A DNA stretch of 64,000 nt. Source: Streptomyces sp. DH5. Lineage in GTDB: Bacteria > Actinomycetota > Actinomycetes > Streptomycetales > Streptomycetaceae. The notes under the pieces were generated by a model. It saw only the letters and a program-made list of their open reading frames with translations, did no database searches and was not told the DNA's origin. The stretch's first letter is position 1. Each line of letters opens with the position of its first letter. Shown in pieces: positions 41,293-49,375 of this stretch. The stretch is taken from contig NZ_JAHWGP010000014.1 in the NCBI RefSeq assembly GCF_020873915.1, forward strand, positions 101,634 to 165,633, in the 5' to 3' direction. The position numbers and the translations under genes were made by a program.

Positions 41293-42039
41293 GTGTCCCG
41301 TCCCAGCAAGGTGCGCACCGCACGCCGTCTCACCACCGTCAGCGCGGTCCTCGCCACGGCCGTCGTCGCCGTCGCCGGACCGGCGTACGCCCATACGGAA
41401 GTCACGGGGAAGGACGCGCGCGCCCTCGCGCAGAACGTCACCCTGGACTTCCACGCCGCCTCCGAGTCCTCCTCCGCCGGCATCACCAAGCTGGAGGTGG
41501 TCCTCCCGGAAGGGCTCGTCCCCACCGACATCACCTACGGACAAGGCCCGCAGGGCTGGAAGTTCGACACCACCAGCCGCGGCTGGACCGTCTCGGGCCC
41601 CGAACTGACCAAGGGCGAGGACGCCGAATTCTCCGTGGTCGTCCGGCAGTTGCCCGACGCCGAGGAACTGGTCTTCAAGACGCTCCAGTCCTACGGTGAC
41701 GGCCGTGTCGACCGCTGGGTCGAACTCGAGGACTCGGGGGGCGACGGGCACGGTCACGGCCATCCCGCTCCGACGCTGAAGCTCGGCGCCGCCGAACCGG
41801 GAGCGAAGCCGGTCGCCCCGAGCCCCACCGCGGAGGCCACGACGGCCGCGCCGGCCGACGCCTCGGCGAGCGAGCGGCCGGATCCGACGGGCACGCCGTC
41901 CGCGCGGCAGGCGGCCGGGGAGAACGCGAGCGAGGACGGCGGGGTGTCTCCCGCCGTGTGGATCGGTGCCGGCACCGTGGCACTGCTCGCGGCCGGCGGC
42001 GTGTGGTGGGCCAGGCGCCGCGGCACGCCGTCCGCGTGA
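41293..42039 (+). CDS. YcnI/DUF1775 family copper-related exported protein
   Basis: A 248-residue exported protein. The signal peptide ends AGPAYA, leaving a mature N-terminal His (HTEVTGKDAR), as in YcnI proteins where this His binds Cu(II). The DUF1775 beta domain follows (LEVVLPEGLVPTDITYG, GWTVSGPELTKGE), then a His-rich patch (GDGHGHGH), a linker and a C-terminal transmembrane anchor (VWIGAGTVALLAAGGVWWARRR). Start GTG 41293 lies after GGAGTCCG. A His-rich membrane protein and ECF sigma factor are next door on the other strand, so a copper-handling locus is likely. Confidence 0.88.
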   Translation: MSRPSKVRTARRLTTVSAVLATAVVAVAGPAYAHTEVTGKDARALAQNVTLDFHAASESSSAGITKLEVVLPEGLVPTDITYGQGPQGWKFDTTSRGWTVSGPELTKGEDAEFSVVVRQLPDAEELVFKTLQSYGDGRVDRWVELEDSGGDGHGHGHPAPTLKLGAAEPGAKPVAPSPTAEATTAAPADASASERPDPTGTPSARQAAGENASEDGGVSPAVWIGAGTVALLAAGGVWWARRRGTPSA

Positions 42040-42140
42040 CTCGTTCCGGGGCGGTGCGCCGGGGGCGCAGACGCCGCGGAGACCCGGGGACACGGTTGGG
42101 TCCCCGGGCCTCCGCGGCCGCCGCCACGTCCGGCCCTCGC

Positions 42141-42238
42141 TCCGTCAGGCCCGGCGCTCCGTCAGGCGGTGTTGCTCCATCAGGCCGCGGCGCTGCGTCA
42201 GGCCGTGTTGCTCCGTCAGGCAGCGGCTCTCCGTCAGG
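42141..42238. repeat. six-copy 18-bp imperfect repeat containing CGTCAGG
   Basis: CGTCAGG or CATCAGG recurs at about 42143, 42160, 42178, 42196, 42214 and 42232, with mostly exact 18-bp spacing. It fills the gap between the YcnI-like gene and the sigma factor and runs into the sigma stop. A multiple of 3 suggests a former coding repeat or slippage expansion. Confidence 0.6.
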
Positions 42239-42875
42239 TCGCGGCGCCCGCCGGTTCGGCCCGCTCGGCGTCGTGCAGCGACCGGATGAGTGAGGAGCGG
42301 GCACGGGCGACCCGGGAGCGGACGGTACCGACCGGGCAGTCGCTGAGCTCGGCCGCTTCCGCGTAGGGCAGCCCGAGGAGTTGCGTGAGGACGAACGCCT
42401 CGCGGCGTTCCGCGGGCAGCGCGTCCAGCAGTTCGGCGAGGGCGACGCCGTCGTCGAAGCCCGGCAGCCCGCGAGGCTGGACGCCCTCGGCGGCCGCCTG
42501 CCAGTCGTCGGTGTCGGCGGGGCGGGGCCGGGCGGAGGCGTACCGGTAGCTGTCGATCACCGCGCGTCGGGCGATGGACAGCAGCCAGGTCCGGGCGGAG
42601 GAGCGCCCCTCGAAACGGTGCAGGCTGCCGAGGGCCCGCAGGAAGGTGTCCTGTGCCAGGTCCTCGGCGGCCTGGGGGTCGGCGCTGAGATAGGTGACGT
42701 AGTGGCGGACGTCTCGGTGCAGGGCCCGCACGAAGTTCTCCACGGCCGCCGGGTCGCCGCCGCGGGCGGCCAGTGCCCAGGCGGTCGCCGACTCGTCGAC
42801 GGCCGGGTTCTCGTCACGTGTTCTCGCAGCAGGTCGTGTGGGGTCGGGTGCGACAGACAGGACAGGACTGATCAC
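42234..42875 (-). CDS. ECF RNA polymerase sigma factor
   Basis: A 213-residue ECF sigma factor. Region 2: RHYVTYLSADPQAAEDLAQDTFLRALGSLHRFEGRSSARTWLLSIARRAVIDSYR (about 67-125). Region 4: LDALPAERREAFVLTQLLGLPYAEAAELSDCPVGTVRSRVARARSSL. The start is GTG 42875, with AAAGGA 6 bases upstream; the frame stays open much further. Three 15-bp palindromic repeats lie directly upstream. It is transcribed after the His-rich membrane protein gene, with 195 bp between. No zinc anti-sigma is encoded, so the membrane protein may be its regulator. Confidence 0.9.
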   Translation of the reverse strand: MISPVLSVAPDPTRPAARTRDENPAVDESATAWALAARGGDPAAVENFVRALHRDVRHYVTYLSADPQAAEDLAQDTFLRALGSLHRFEGRSSARTWLLSIARRAVIDSYRYASARPRPADTDDWQAAAEGVQPRGLPGFDDGVALAELLDALPAERREAFVLTQLLGLPYAEAAELSDCPVGTVRSRVARARSSLIRSLHDAERAEPAGAAT

Positions 42876-42892
42876 CTGGTGTCCTTTTCGGG

Positions 42893-42937
42893 AATCCGGA
42901 CATCCGGCGTGCGGACGTCCGGCATCCGGACGTCCGG
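42893..42937. repeat. three 15-bp direct repeats, each palindromic, before the sigma gene
   Basis: Units AATCCGGACATCCGG, CGTGCGGACGTCCGG and CATCCGGACGTCCGG abut with a 15-bp period. Two contain GGACGTCC. They sit just upstream of the ribosome site of the sigma gene and could be an operator array or an RNA structure. Confidence 0.55.
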
Positions 42938-43069
42938 GCATGCGGGGCACGCGGCGGATCCGGTGAGGGCGGGGGGTGGCGGGCGTGCGCGCGCACAGCG
43001 GCGTACGCCCGTTGCCCGAGCCGTCCGGGCGCGTGGTGGCGCCCGGGACGGGTCGGGGAACCGGCTGTC

Positions 43070-43729
43070 TCAGAGGACAGCGGTCCCCGTGGGCGGGCCC
43101 CGAGAGGTGATCGTGCGGACGAGGAGCAGCCGGCGCGGCGTACGGTCGCTCCGGTCGCGGCGGGCGGGGACGTCCGGGTGGTGCGCGGGCGTGGGCAGGG
43201 CGAGCGGCAGTCGCAGCGGGGCGGCCAGCCATCCGGCGAGGGTCCGCAGGATGCGGAAGACGGCGCGTTCGCCGTGTGCGAGCCACAGACCGCACAGGAG
43301 CGCGGCCAGCAGATGGGCGGCGAGCATGCCCGCGGAGGACACCCCCTCCAGCGAGGGTGTGGCGTGACCCGCGTGACCCGTGTGGGCGGCGTGGGCCGGG
43401 TGACCCGCGTGCGTCACCGAGGCCACGTGCTCCACGGGATGCGGTCCGGCGCCCGGCGGCCCGGGCGGGGCCGACAGTTCCTGCGCGTACGAGAACCACA
43501 GGTGCAGTGCCGTCTGGGCGGCCACCACGGCGGAGGAGACGAGGAGCAGCCCCCGCTCCCGGGCGGCCAGGCACCACACCGCGCCGCCGACCACCGCCGT
43601 CGCGCTGCCGAGCGCCCACCACGGCACCGTGGCACCGGACATCAGGCTGTGCCCCAGGGCGGCGAGCAGCACGCAGACGGCCGCGAACACCGCGGCCCGT
43701 GTCGTGCGGAAGCACCACCCAGCAGTCAT
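43070..43729 (-). CDS. His-rich polytopic membrane protein
   Basis: A 219-residue membrane protein with about five hydrophobic segments and a His-rich loop between the third and fourth: HAGHPAHAAHTGHAGH, eight His in a short span, suited to copper or other metal. No known transporter domain is recognised. It is encoded ahead of the ECF sigma gene on the same strand and faces the YcnI-like gene two genes away, so a copper role is inferred. It could also act as the sigma factor's membrane-bound regulator. Confidence 0.78.
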   Translation of the reverse strand: MTAGWCFRTTRAAVFAAVCVLLAALGHSLMSGATVPWWALGSATAVVGGAVWCLAARERGLLLVSSAVVAAQTALHLWFSYAQELSAPPGPPGAGPHPVEHVASVTHAGHPAHAAHTGHAGHATPSLEGVSSAGMLAAHLLAALLCGLWLAHGERAVFRILRTLAGWLAAPLRLPLALPTPAHHPDVPARRDRSDRTPRRLLLVRTITSRGPPTGTAVL

Positions 43730-43891
43730 GGCGGCTCATCCTCGCATTCCCGGCCCCGCCGTCATGGGGGGTACGGAAACATCCCCCGTCCGGCACTCAG
43801 CACTCTCGCGGTGATTCGCGTCACAGTAAAGAGGGCCTGCCGGGAGGCGTGGGGCCCGGTCGCCGTCAGGAGGGCGCCTTCCGGTCACGGA

Positions 43892-44146
43892 TCAGGTGGG
43901 ACGAGCCGGTCCGGAGGCACCTGGGCGCCCGGCGACGACCGTGGACGGTTCGGGAATCCGGCCCCCGCCCCAGGCGGCCAGTGGTTCGAGGGCTGCGTCG
44001 AGGCGCCTGCCGTCCCCGGTGAGGGAGTACTCGACGCGGGGCGGCGCCTCGTCGTAGGAGACGCGGCGCACGATGCCGTCCGTCTCCCTCTCGCGCAGGC
44101 GCGAGGCGAGCACCGTCCCGGTGATGCCGGTCGGCAGTCGGCGCAC
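43892..44146 (-). pseudogene. truncated HxlR-type regulator
   Basis: 84 residues from GTG 44146: LPTGITGTVLASRLRERETDGIVRRVSYDEAPPRVEYSLTGDGRRLDAALEPLAAWG. This is the C-terminal half of an HxlR winged-helix protein, including the wing. The N-terminal part with the first helices is missing, and upstream sequence is in other frames. I treat it as a relic next to an SDR gene. A short functional version cannot be ruled out. Confidence 0.6.
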
Positions 44147-44354
44147 TCGAGCCGGACGGTAGCTCCGGGCAAGGGGCGCATCTCGCCGAGGGAGGAACGA
44201 GCGGCTTCATCCGGTGGACGGGCACCGTCCCCGCCCACCTGGCCGGGACCGGGTGCGTCCAGCGCGGCAAGAGCGTGGGGATCACCGCGGTCGTCGGGCT
44301 GGACGAACCCGGCGCGCGGATCCACGAGACGCTCCGCGGCGAGCTCACCGGCGG
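44147..44354 (+). other. coding-like fragment on the plus strand
   Basis: The plus strand encodes, without a start, GTSGFIRWTGTVPAHLAGTGCV and QRGKSVGITAVVGLDEPGARIHETL with G/C-rich third positions. It looks like an internal fragment of a lost gene beside the truncated HxlR regulator. Family unknown. Confidence 0.3.
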
Positions 44355-45311
44355 TCACCGACCGGCGATCGGCCCGGTCCGGGACGCGGTGAGGTGGTCG
44401 AGGGTCTCCAGGAGCGCGGCCTCGCGCTCGGGGTCGTACGACTCGTCCGACGAGCGGACCGCGCGGCCCCGGTCGACGTACGACCCGCTCGGAGCCGGGA
44501 TGGTGCCGAGGGCGACGTCGGCGAGGCGGCGGCCCGCGGCCTCGCGGCTCAGGGCGAGCGGGGTGAGGGTCAGCACCGGCAGGACGCGGCGCATGGCGAA
44601 CCGGGCGACCGGACCGGCGTCACGGGCGAGTCCGGTGCCGGGCACGAAGCCCGGGTTGTAGGCGACGGCCTCGAGCCCGGCCGGGAGCAGGCGCGCGTAC
44701 GCGTGGACGAGGTAGAGGGTGGCCAGCTTGCTGGTCGAGTACGCGGTACGGCCGGCCGCGGCGGTGCCCGGCTCGGCGAAGGCGCCAGGACGGGCGAGAA
44801 CCCCGGGGGACGCCCAGGCCGGGCCGGGCACCATGCCCATGTTGTGCCGGAAGTCACCGAAGTGGGTGTCGCTGGTGGTGATGACGATCCGGGCGGGGGC
44901 CCGAAAGCGGTCCTGGAGCAGGCGTACGAAGAGGTGGTTGGCCAGTACGTTGACGGCGAAGGTGGACTCCAGCCCCTCGGGCGTCTCGGTGAGGGCGTTC
45001 GTGTGCTGAAGGCCGGCGTTCCCCACGAAGCAGCGCAGCGGCGGGAGTTCACCGCGGTCGAGCCGGTCGCCGATCAGGGTGGCGGCCGACCGGACGCTCT
45101 CCGACGAGGCGAGGTCCGCCGGTACGTGCGAGACCGCGCGGCCGCCCTCGGCGAGTTCCGCGGTGAGCCGCGCGCCTGAGGACCCGCGGGCGATGACGAC
45201 CAGATGTGCGTCCGGCGACCGACGCAGGATGTGCTCGGCCGCGGCGCGGCCGATGCCGCGGCTCGCACCCGTCATCACGATGGTGTGCTTCATGGGGGGC
45301 ATGGGGGTCAT
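44355..45311 (-). CDS. short-chain dehydrogenase/reductase
   Basis: A 318-residue SDR of the extended protochlorophyllide reductase-like type: nucleotide motif TGASRGIGRAAAEHIL (TGxxxGIG), CFVGNAGLQ (NAG), and active-site YSTSK (YxxxK, near residue 180). An NADPH-dependent oxidoreductase; substrate unknown. ATG 45311 is preceded by GAGGAG at good spacing; the frame stays open much further upstream but enters the divergent regulator. It is divergent from the MmyB-like regulator at 45459, which probably controls it. Confidence 0.88.
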   Translation of the reverse strand: MTPMPPMKHTIVMTGASRGIGRAAAEHILRRSPDAHLVVIARGSSGARLTAELAEGGRAVSHVPADLASSESVRSAATLIGDRLDRGELPPLRCFVGNAGLQHTNALTETPEGLESTFAVNVLANHLFVRLLQDRFRAPARIVITTSDTHFGDFRHNMGMVPGPAWASPGVLARPGAFAEPGTAAAGRTAYSTSKLATLYLVHAYARLLPAGLEAVAYNPGFVPGTGLARDAGPVARFAMRRVLPVLTLTPLALSREAAGRRLADVALGTIPAPSGSYVDRGRAVRSSDESYDPEREAALLETLDHLTASRTGPIAGR

Positions 45312-45458
45312 GGGGACTCCTCGTCCGGTTCGCTGCCGGCGCCCGGGCCGGGCGCGGTCCCACCGTCGCCGCCCACGCAGGCGCCCACCAGTGCCGTCCC
45401 GGTCCCCTGGACCGGCAGTACCCAGGCTCATCCGTCGCCGAGAGCCGAGAATGGCACC

Positions 45459-46325
45459 ATGGTTTCCTCCCGCTCCGACTTCGCCGCACTCGTGCGGGCC
45501 TGGCGCGACCGTCTCCCCCCGGACGACGCCGGTTTCACCGTGACGGGCAGCCGCCGCGCCCCCGGACTGCGCCGCGAGGAGCTCGCACAGCTCGCCGGGC
45601 TCTCCGTCGACTACGTGCTGCGCCTGGAGCAGGGCCGCGCGCGGCACCCCTCGGCCCAGGTCGTCGGCGCCCTGGCCCGCGCCCTTCAGCTCTCCCGCGC
45701 CGAGCGCGACCGGCTGTACCGGAGCGCCGGACTCCTGCCGCCCCGCGACGGCACGGTCTCCACCCACGTACCGCCGGGCGTCCAGCGGCTCGCCGCACGC
45801 CTGTCCACAGTCCCCATCGGGGTGTTCGCCGCCGACTGGAGCCTGGTGTGGTGGAACGCCACATGGAGCGCGCTGCACGGCGATCCCGCCGCCCTCCCCG
45901 CCGACGAGCGGAACCTCGCGCGTGCGCTCTTCGGCGACGGCGCCGGTCACGCCGCGATGCGCCCCGTCCGGTCCGAGCGCGGGCAGGAGGCCTTCGAGGC
46001 CTCGATCGTCGCCGACCTCAAGGACGCCGTGTCCCGCTACCCGGGTGACACCGGGCTCGGGCGGCTCGTACGGGAGCTGCACGACACGTCCGGCGCCTTC
46101 GCCCGTCACTGGGACACCGGGACGGCCGACGCCCGGCACGCCTCCGAGCGGAAGACGGTCCGGCACCCGGAGGTGGGCGACATCCTGCTCGACTGCGATG
46201 TCCTCGTCGTCCCCGGCGTCGATCTGCGCGTGGTCACCTACACGGCGGCGGCCGGAAGCGGCGACGCGGGGAAACTGGACCTGCTGCGCGTCACCCGCGG
46301 CCGCACCGCCACCCTGCTGCCCTGA
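45459..46325 (+). CDS. XRE/MmyB-like helix-turn-helix regulator
   Basis: A 288-residue regulator: N-terminal XRE HTH (VTGSRRAPGLRREELAQLAGLSVDYVLRLEQGRARHPS, residues 28-66) and a C-terminal MmyB-type ligand-binding domain (PIGVFAADWSLVWWNATWSALHGDP, then VRHPEVGDILLDCDVLVVPGVDLRVVTYTA). This pair is widespread in Streptomyces beside oxidoreductase genes. It is divergent from the SDR at 45311, the likely target, over a 147-bp region. ATG 45459 chosen; another ATG at 45451 is out of frame. Confidence 0.9.
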   Translation: MVSSRSDFAALVRAWRDRLPPDDAGFTVTGSRRAPGLRREELAQLAGLSVDYVLRLEQGRARHPSAQVVGALARALQLSRAERDRLYRSAGLLPPRDGTVSTHVPPGVQRLAARLSTVPIGVFAADWSLVWWNATWSALHGDPAALPADERNLARALFGDGAGHAAMRPVRSERGQEAFEASIVADLKDAVSRYPGDTGLGRLVRELHDTSGAFARHWDTGTADARHASERKTVRHPEVGDILLDCDVLVVPGVDLRVVTYTAAAGSGDAGKLDLLRVTRGRTATLLP

Positions 46326-46378
46326 CCGGTCAGTTTTCGAGAAGCGGACGGGCCCGGGGCGCCCCTACCGTCGAGGGC

Positions 46379-46996
46379 ATGAACTCCATCGACTCCGTGA
46401 CCCTCGAGGTGGCCGACCCCGACGCCGCCGCGCGCTTCTACGCCGACGCCTTCGCCCTGGACCCCGCGCGGGTGCGCGTACGGGCTTCGGACGCCCCCTC
46501 GACCGGCTTCCGCGGCTTCACGCTCTCCCTCGTGGTGTCCCAGCCGGGCGACGTGGACGCGCTCCAGGCCGCCGCCCTCGACGCCGGCGCCACCACCCTG
46601 AAGCCCGCCGCGAAGTCGCTGTGGGGCTACGGCGGCGTCGTCCGGGCCCCCGACGGCACGGTCTGGCAGCTCGCGACCTCCTCGAAGAAGGACACCGGCC
46701 CCGCCACCCGGGACGTGGACGAGATCGTGCTCCTGCTGGGTGTCGAGGACGTCAGGGCGAGCAAGCAGTTCTACGTCGAGCGGGGCCTGGCCGTGGGCAA
46801 GAGCTTCGGCGGCAAGTACGTCGAGTTCACCACCGCCCCCGACACCGTCAAGCTGTCGCTGTACAAGCGTCGCGGCCTGGCCAAGGTGGCCGGCGTGGCC
46901 CCGGACGGCACGGGATCACACCGCCTCACGGTCACCGGCCCCGCCGGCCCGTTCACCGACCCGGACGGCTTCGTCTGGGAGGCGGACGGTCAGTGA
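46379..46996 (+). CDS. VOC (glyoxalase-like) family protein
   Basis: A 205-residue protein of two VOC modules: SIDSVTLEVADPDAAARFYADAF (1-25) and DEIVLLLGVEDVRASKQFYVERGL (about 115-140), the second ending GPFTDPDGFVWEAD. These fold into a metal-binding pocket used by glyoxalases, dioxygenases and resistance proteins. No specific substrate is evident. ATG 46379 follows GAGGGC. It overlaps tail to tail by 7 bp with the next gene on the opposite strand. Co-directional with the MmyB regulator. Confidence 0.87.
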   Translation: MNSIDSVTLEVADPDAAARFYADAFALDPARVRVRASDAPSTGFRGFTLSLVVSQPGDVDALQAAALDAGATTLKPAAKSLWGYGGVVRAPDGTVWQLATSSKKDTGPATRDVDEIVLLLGVEDVRASKQFYVERGLAVGKSFGGKYVEFTTAPDTVKLSLYKRRGLAKVAGVAPDGTGSHRLTVTGPAGPFTDPDGFVWEADGQ

Positions 46997-47394
46997 TCCG
47001 GGTCCCGCACGGGGGTGGCGTCCGGGTAGTGACACCGTAGTTCGCCCAGTACGCGCTCGTCGGCCGCTTGGACCTGCCAGAACGTGCTGTCGCTTTCCGC
47101 CAGGACGACCACCGGCACACCGCCGGCGAACCCGTACGCCACGGCGTCGGTCAGCTGGACCCCGGGAGTGGTCAGCGACAGCAGGGTCAGGGTGTCCATG
47201 CCGTCCCCCGCCGAACGACGCTCCAGCTCCACCGTGAGGTCCCACTCCTCGCCGCATGCGACACGCCACCGCAGGCCCGACCCGAAGCTGCCGAGCCGGC
47301 CCAGCAGTTCGGCCAGGGTCACGTAGTGGGCGCCCCGCCAGGCGGAGAAGAGGATTCCCGGCAGGCCCGCCGCTTCGGCGCCGTACCCCGGCAT
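46990..47394 (-). CDS. hypothetical protein following the sigma-CAP gene
   Basis: A 134-residue soluble protein, not recognised: MPGYGAEAAGLPGILFSAWRGAHYVTLAELLGRLGSFGSG, WRVACGEEWDLTVELERRS, GGVPVVVLAESDSTFWQV and a C terminus ELRCHYPDATPV. No signal peptide or helix-turn-helix. The ATG overlaps the stop of the sigma-CAP gene (ATGA), so it is co-translated with it and may be linked functionally. Composition fits the host. Confidence 0.7.
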   Translation of the reverse strand: MPGYGAEAAGLPGILFSAWRGAHYVTLAELLGRLGSFGSGLRWRVACGEEWDLTVELERRSAGDGMDTLTLLSLTTPGVQLTDAVAYGFAGGVPVVVLAESDSTFWQVQAADERVLGELRCHYPDATPVRDPDH

Positions 47395-49274
47395 CAGAAG
47401 CCGAACACCTGCGTCCACGTCCAGTCGTTCCGTGTCACGCCGACGCCGAGGGACTTGAGGGAGCAGTTGAGGATGTTGGCGCGGTGGCCCTCGGAGTTCA
47501 TCCAGGCGTCCATGACGCTCGCGGCGGAGCTCTGGCCCCTGGCGATGTTCTCGGCACCGGGGCTCGGGTGGCCCTGGGCCTTGGCGCGGTCGACGAAGCT
47601 GCTGCCGTTCTGCCCGGTGTGGGAGAAGTAGTTGTTGGCGGACATGTCCTCGCTGTGCAGCTGGGCCGCCCTGGCGAGCCGGTCGTCGGCCTTCACGGGA
47701 CCGCATCCCGCCTTGGCGCGCTCGGTGTTGGTGAGGCTCAGGACCTGGGCGGCGGGGCCTCCGGCAGGGGGAGCGGCGGGGGCCTCCGGCTTGGGCTGCG
47801 CGGGCGGCTTCGCGGGTGCCGTGGTGCGTGTGGGGGCGGCCTTCGACTCGGACGCGTCCGGGCCGGGCGTGGCGCTGGGCTTCGGCTTCGTGGCGGAGGC
47901 ACTGGGCGAGGGGGAGGACGAGGGGGAAGGGGAGGCGGAGGACGCCTCGGCGGACGGGGCGGTGGACCCCGCGGTGGGTATGGACGACTCCGGGGCGCTC
48001 TCGGCGGCCGCCCGCACCCGGTCCGTGTCGCCGTCCGGGGTCAGGACGGCTATCGCGGATATCGTGCCGCCGGTGACCAGCAGCGCGGCGGCCACCGCCG
48101 CGACGGTCCTGCCGCGCCGCCTGCGCCGGCGGCTGCGGGCGCGCTGGTGCGTACGGTGGCCCACCACCGGGCCGGCTTGCGGGCTCGCGGAGGGGTCGTC
48201 GCCGGCCGCGGGTCCGGTGGCGTCGCCGTACGCCGTCCCCCGGCCGCCCTGCGCATCGCCGGCTCCCGCCCGCGCACCGCTGTCCCCGTCCGGCCACGTC
48301 CCGCCCGGCCCCGCGGCCGGCATCCCCGTCCCGCCCGGCCCCGCGGCCGGCGCCCCCGTCCCGCCCGTGCCGGGCGCCGTACCCCACCCGTCGGCTCCCG
48401 CCCCGGGTCCGGTCGCCTCGCCGGCGTAGGACACCGGCGTCGCGTCCGCCGTGCCGGCGCGGAAGACGGTGAACAGGGCGGACGCGGCGATCAGGCCGGC
48501 GCCCACCGGGACCAGGCCCAGGCCGACCAGCAGCCCTTCCGCCGGAACGAGCCCCGACTCGAAGCCCGCGCACACCGTGCAGTCCCGGACGTGGCGGGCG
48601 ACCCGCTTGCGCCACAGGGCCGAGGGGACGCCGTCCCAGGACGCGACCACGTCGTCGAGGAGGACGCAGCGCGGGTGCGCGGCCAGCGCCCGCACCACCA
48701 GCCGGGCCGTCTCCAGCTGCGCCTTCATCCGCTGCACCCGCACCGCCGTGTGCTGCGGGGACAGCTCCATCGCGGCCGCCACCTCGGCCCGGGTCAGCTC
48801 GCCCGCCGCCTCCAGCCACCACAGCGACAGCAGCGCCTGGTCGTCGGGGTCCAGCCAGCGGGTGGCCTCGGCGGCCTCCCGCCGCTGGCCCTCCAGGCCG
48901 AGCCGCACGATGGTCAGGTCCACGAAGTCGGCGCCCGGGTCGGCGACGTCGTACGCGTCGTGCAGCGCCGAACTGGCCGGCGCCGTACGGCGGTCGCGCC
49001 AGTGGTGGCGGAGCTGGTTCATGGCGATGGCGACCAGCCAGGACCGGAAACCGGCAGGGTCCTTCAGCGAACCCAGCGCGGCGAGGGCGCGCAGCATGGT
49101 CTCCTGCACCACGTCGTCGACGTCGGGGTGCCCGTTCAGGGCCCGGCCCACGATGTTGTAGACCAACGGGAGGTAGGCGGCGACGAGTTCGTCCTGGGCG
49201 CGCATGTCGCCACGCCGTGCCGCCTCGACCGTCTCCCTGCCGGGTCCGCTGCTCGCTGCCACGCTCGTCCACAC
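47394..49274 (-). CDS. ECF sigma-zinc finger-TM-CAP domain fusion
   Basis: A 626-residue protein combining four parts. Residues 15-185 are an ECF sigma factor: region 2 (AQDELVAAYLPLVYNIVGRALNGHPDVDDVVQETMLRALAAL) and region 4 (ELTRAEVAAAMELSPQHTAVRVQRMKAQL). Then HVRDCTVCAG, an HxxxCxxC zinc anti-sigma-like motif (about 240), a hydrophobic stretch, a long Ala/Gly/Pro/Ser-rich linker with a TM helix (RTVAAVAAALLVTGGTISAIAVL) and a C-terminal CAP/SCP domain (LSLTNTERAKAGCGPVKADDRLARAAQLHSEDM, then GHRANILNC). The CAP part would lie outside the cell. The start is GTG at 49274, or GTG at 49262 with better spacing from AAGGAG. Coupled to a small gene after it. Confidence 0.85.
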   Translation of the reverse strand: MWTSVAASSGPGRETVEAARRGDMRAQDELVAAYLPLVYNIVGRALNGHPDVDDVVQETMLRALAALGSLKDPAGFRSWLVAIAMNQLRHHWRDRRTAPASSALHDAYDVADPGADFVDLTIVRLGLEGQRREAAEATRWLDPDDQALLSLWWLEAAGELTRAEVAAAMELSPQHTAVRVQRMKAQLETARLVVRALAAHPRCVLLDDVVASWDGVPSALWRKRVARHVRDCTVCAGFESGLVPAEGLLVGLGLVPVGAGLIAASALFTVFRAGTADATPVSYAGEATGPGAGADGWGTAPGTGGTGAPAAGPGGTGMPAAGPGGTWPDGDSGARAGAGDAQGGRGTAYGDATGPAAGDDPSASPQAGPVVGHRTHQRARSRRRRRRGRTVAAVAAALLVTGGTISAIAVLTPDGDTDRVRAAAESAPESSIPTAGSTAPSAEASSASPSPSSSPSPSASATKPKPSATPGPDASESKAAPTRTTAPAKPPAQPKPEAPAAPPAGGPAAQVLSLTNTERAKAGCGPVKADDRLARAAQLHSEDMSANNYFSHTGQNGSSFVDRAKAQGHPSPGAENIARGQSSAASVMDAWMNSEGHRANILNCSLKSLGVGVTRNDWTWTQVFGF

Positions 49275-49375
49275 TCCTTCTCGGTCCTGGACCGTACTGT
49301 CCTGGCCCTGTCACCTCAGGAGAGCCGCCGCCCCGGGCCGGATAACGGAAAGCGGGGACCCATCCCGAGGGGGCC

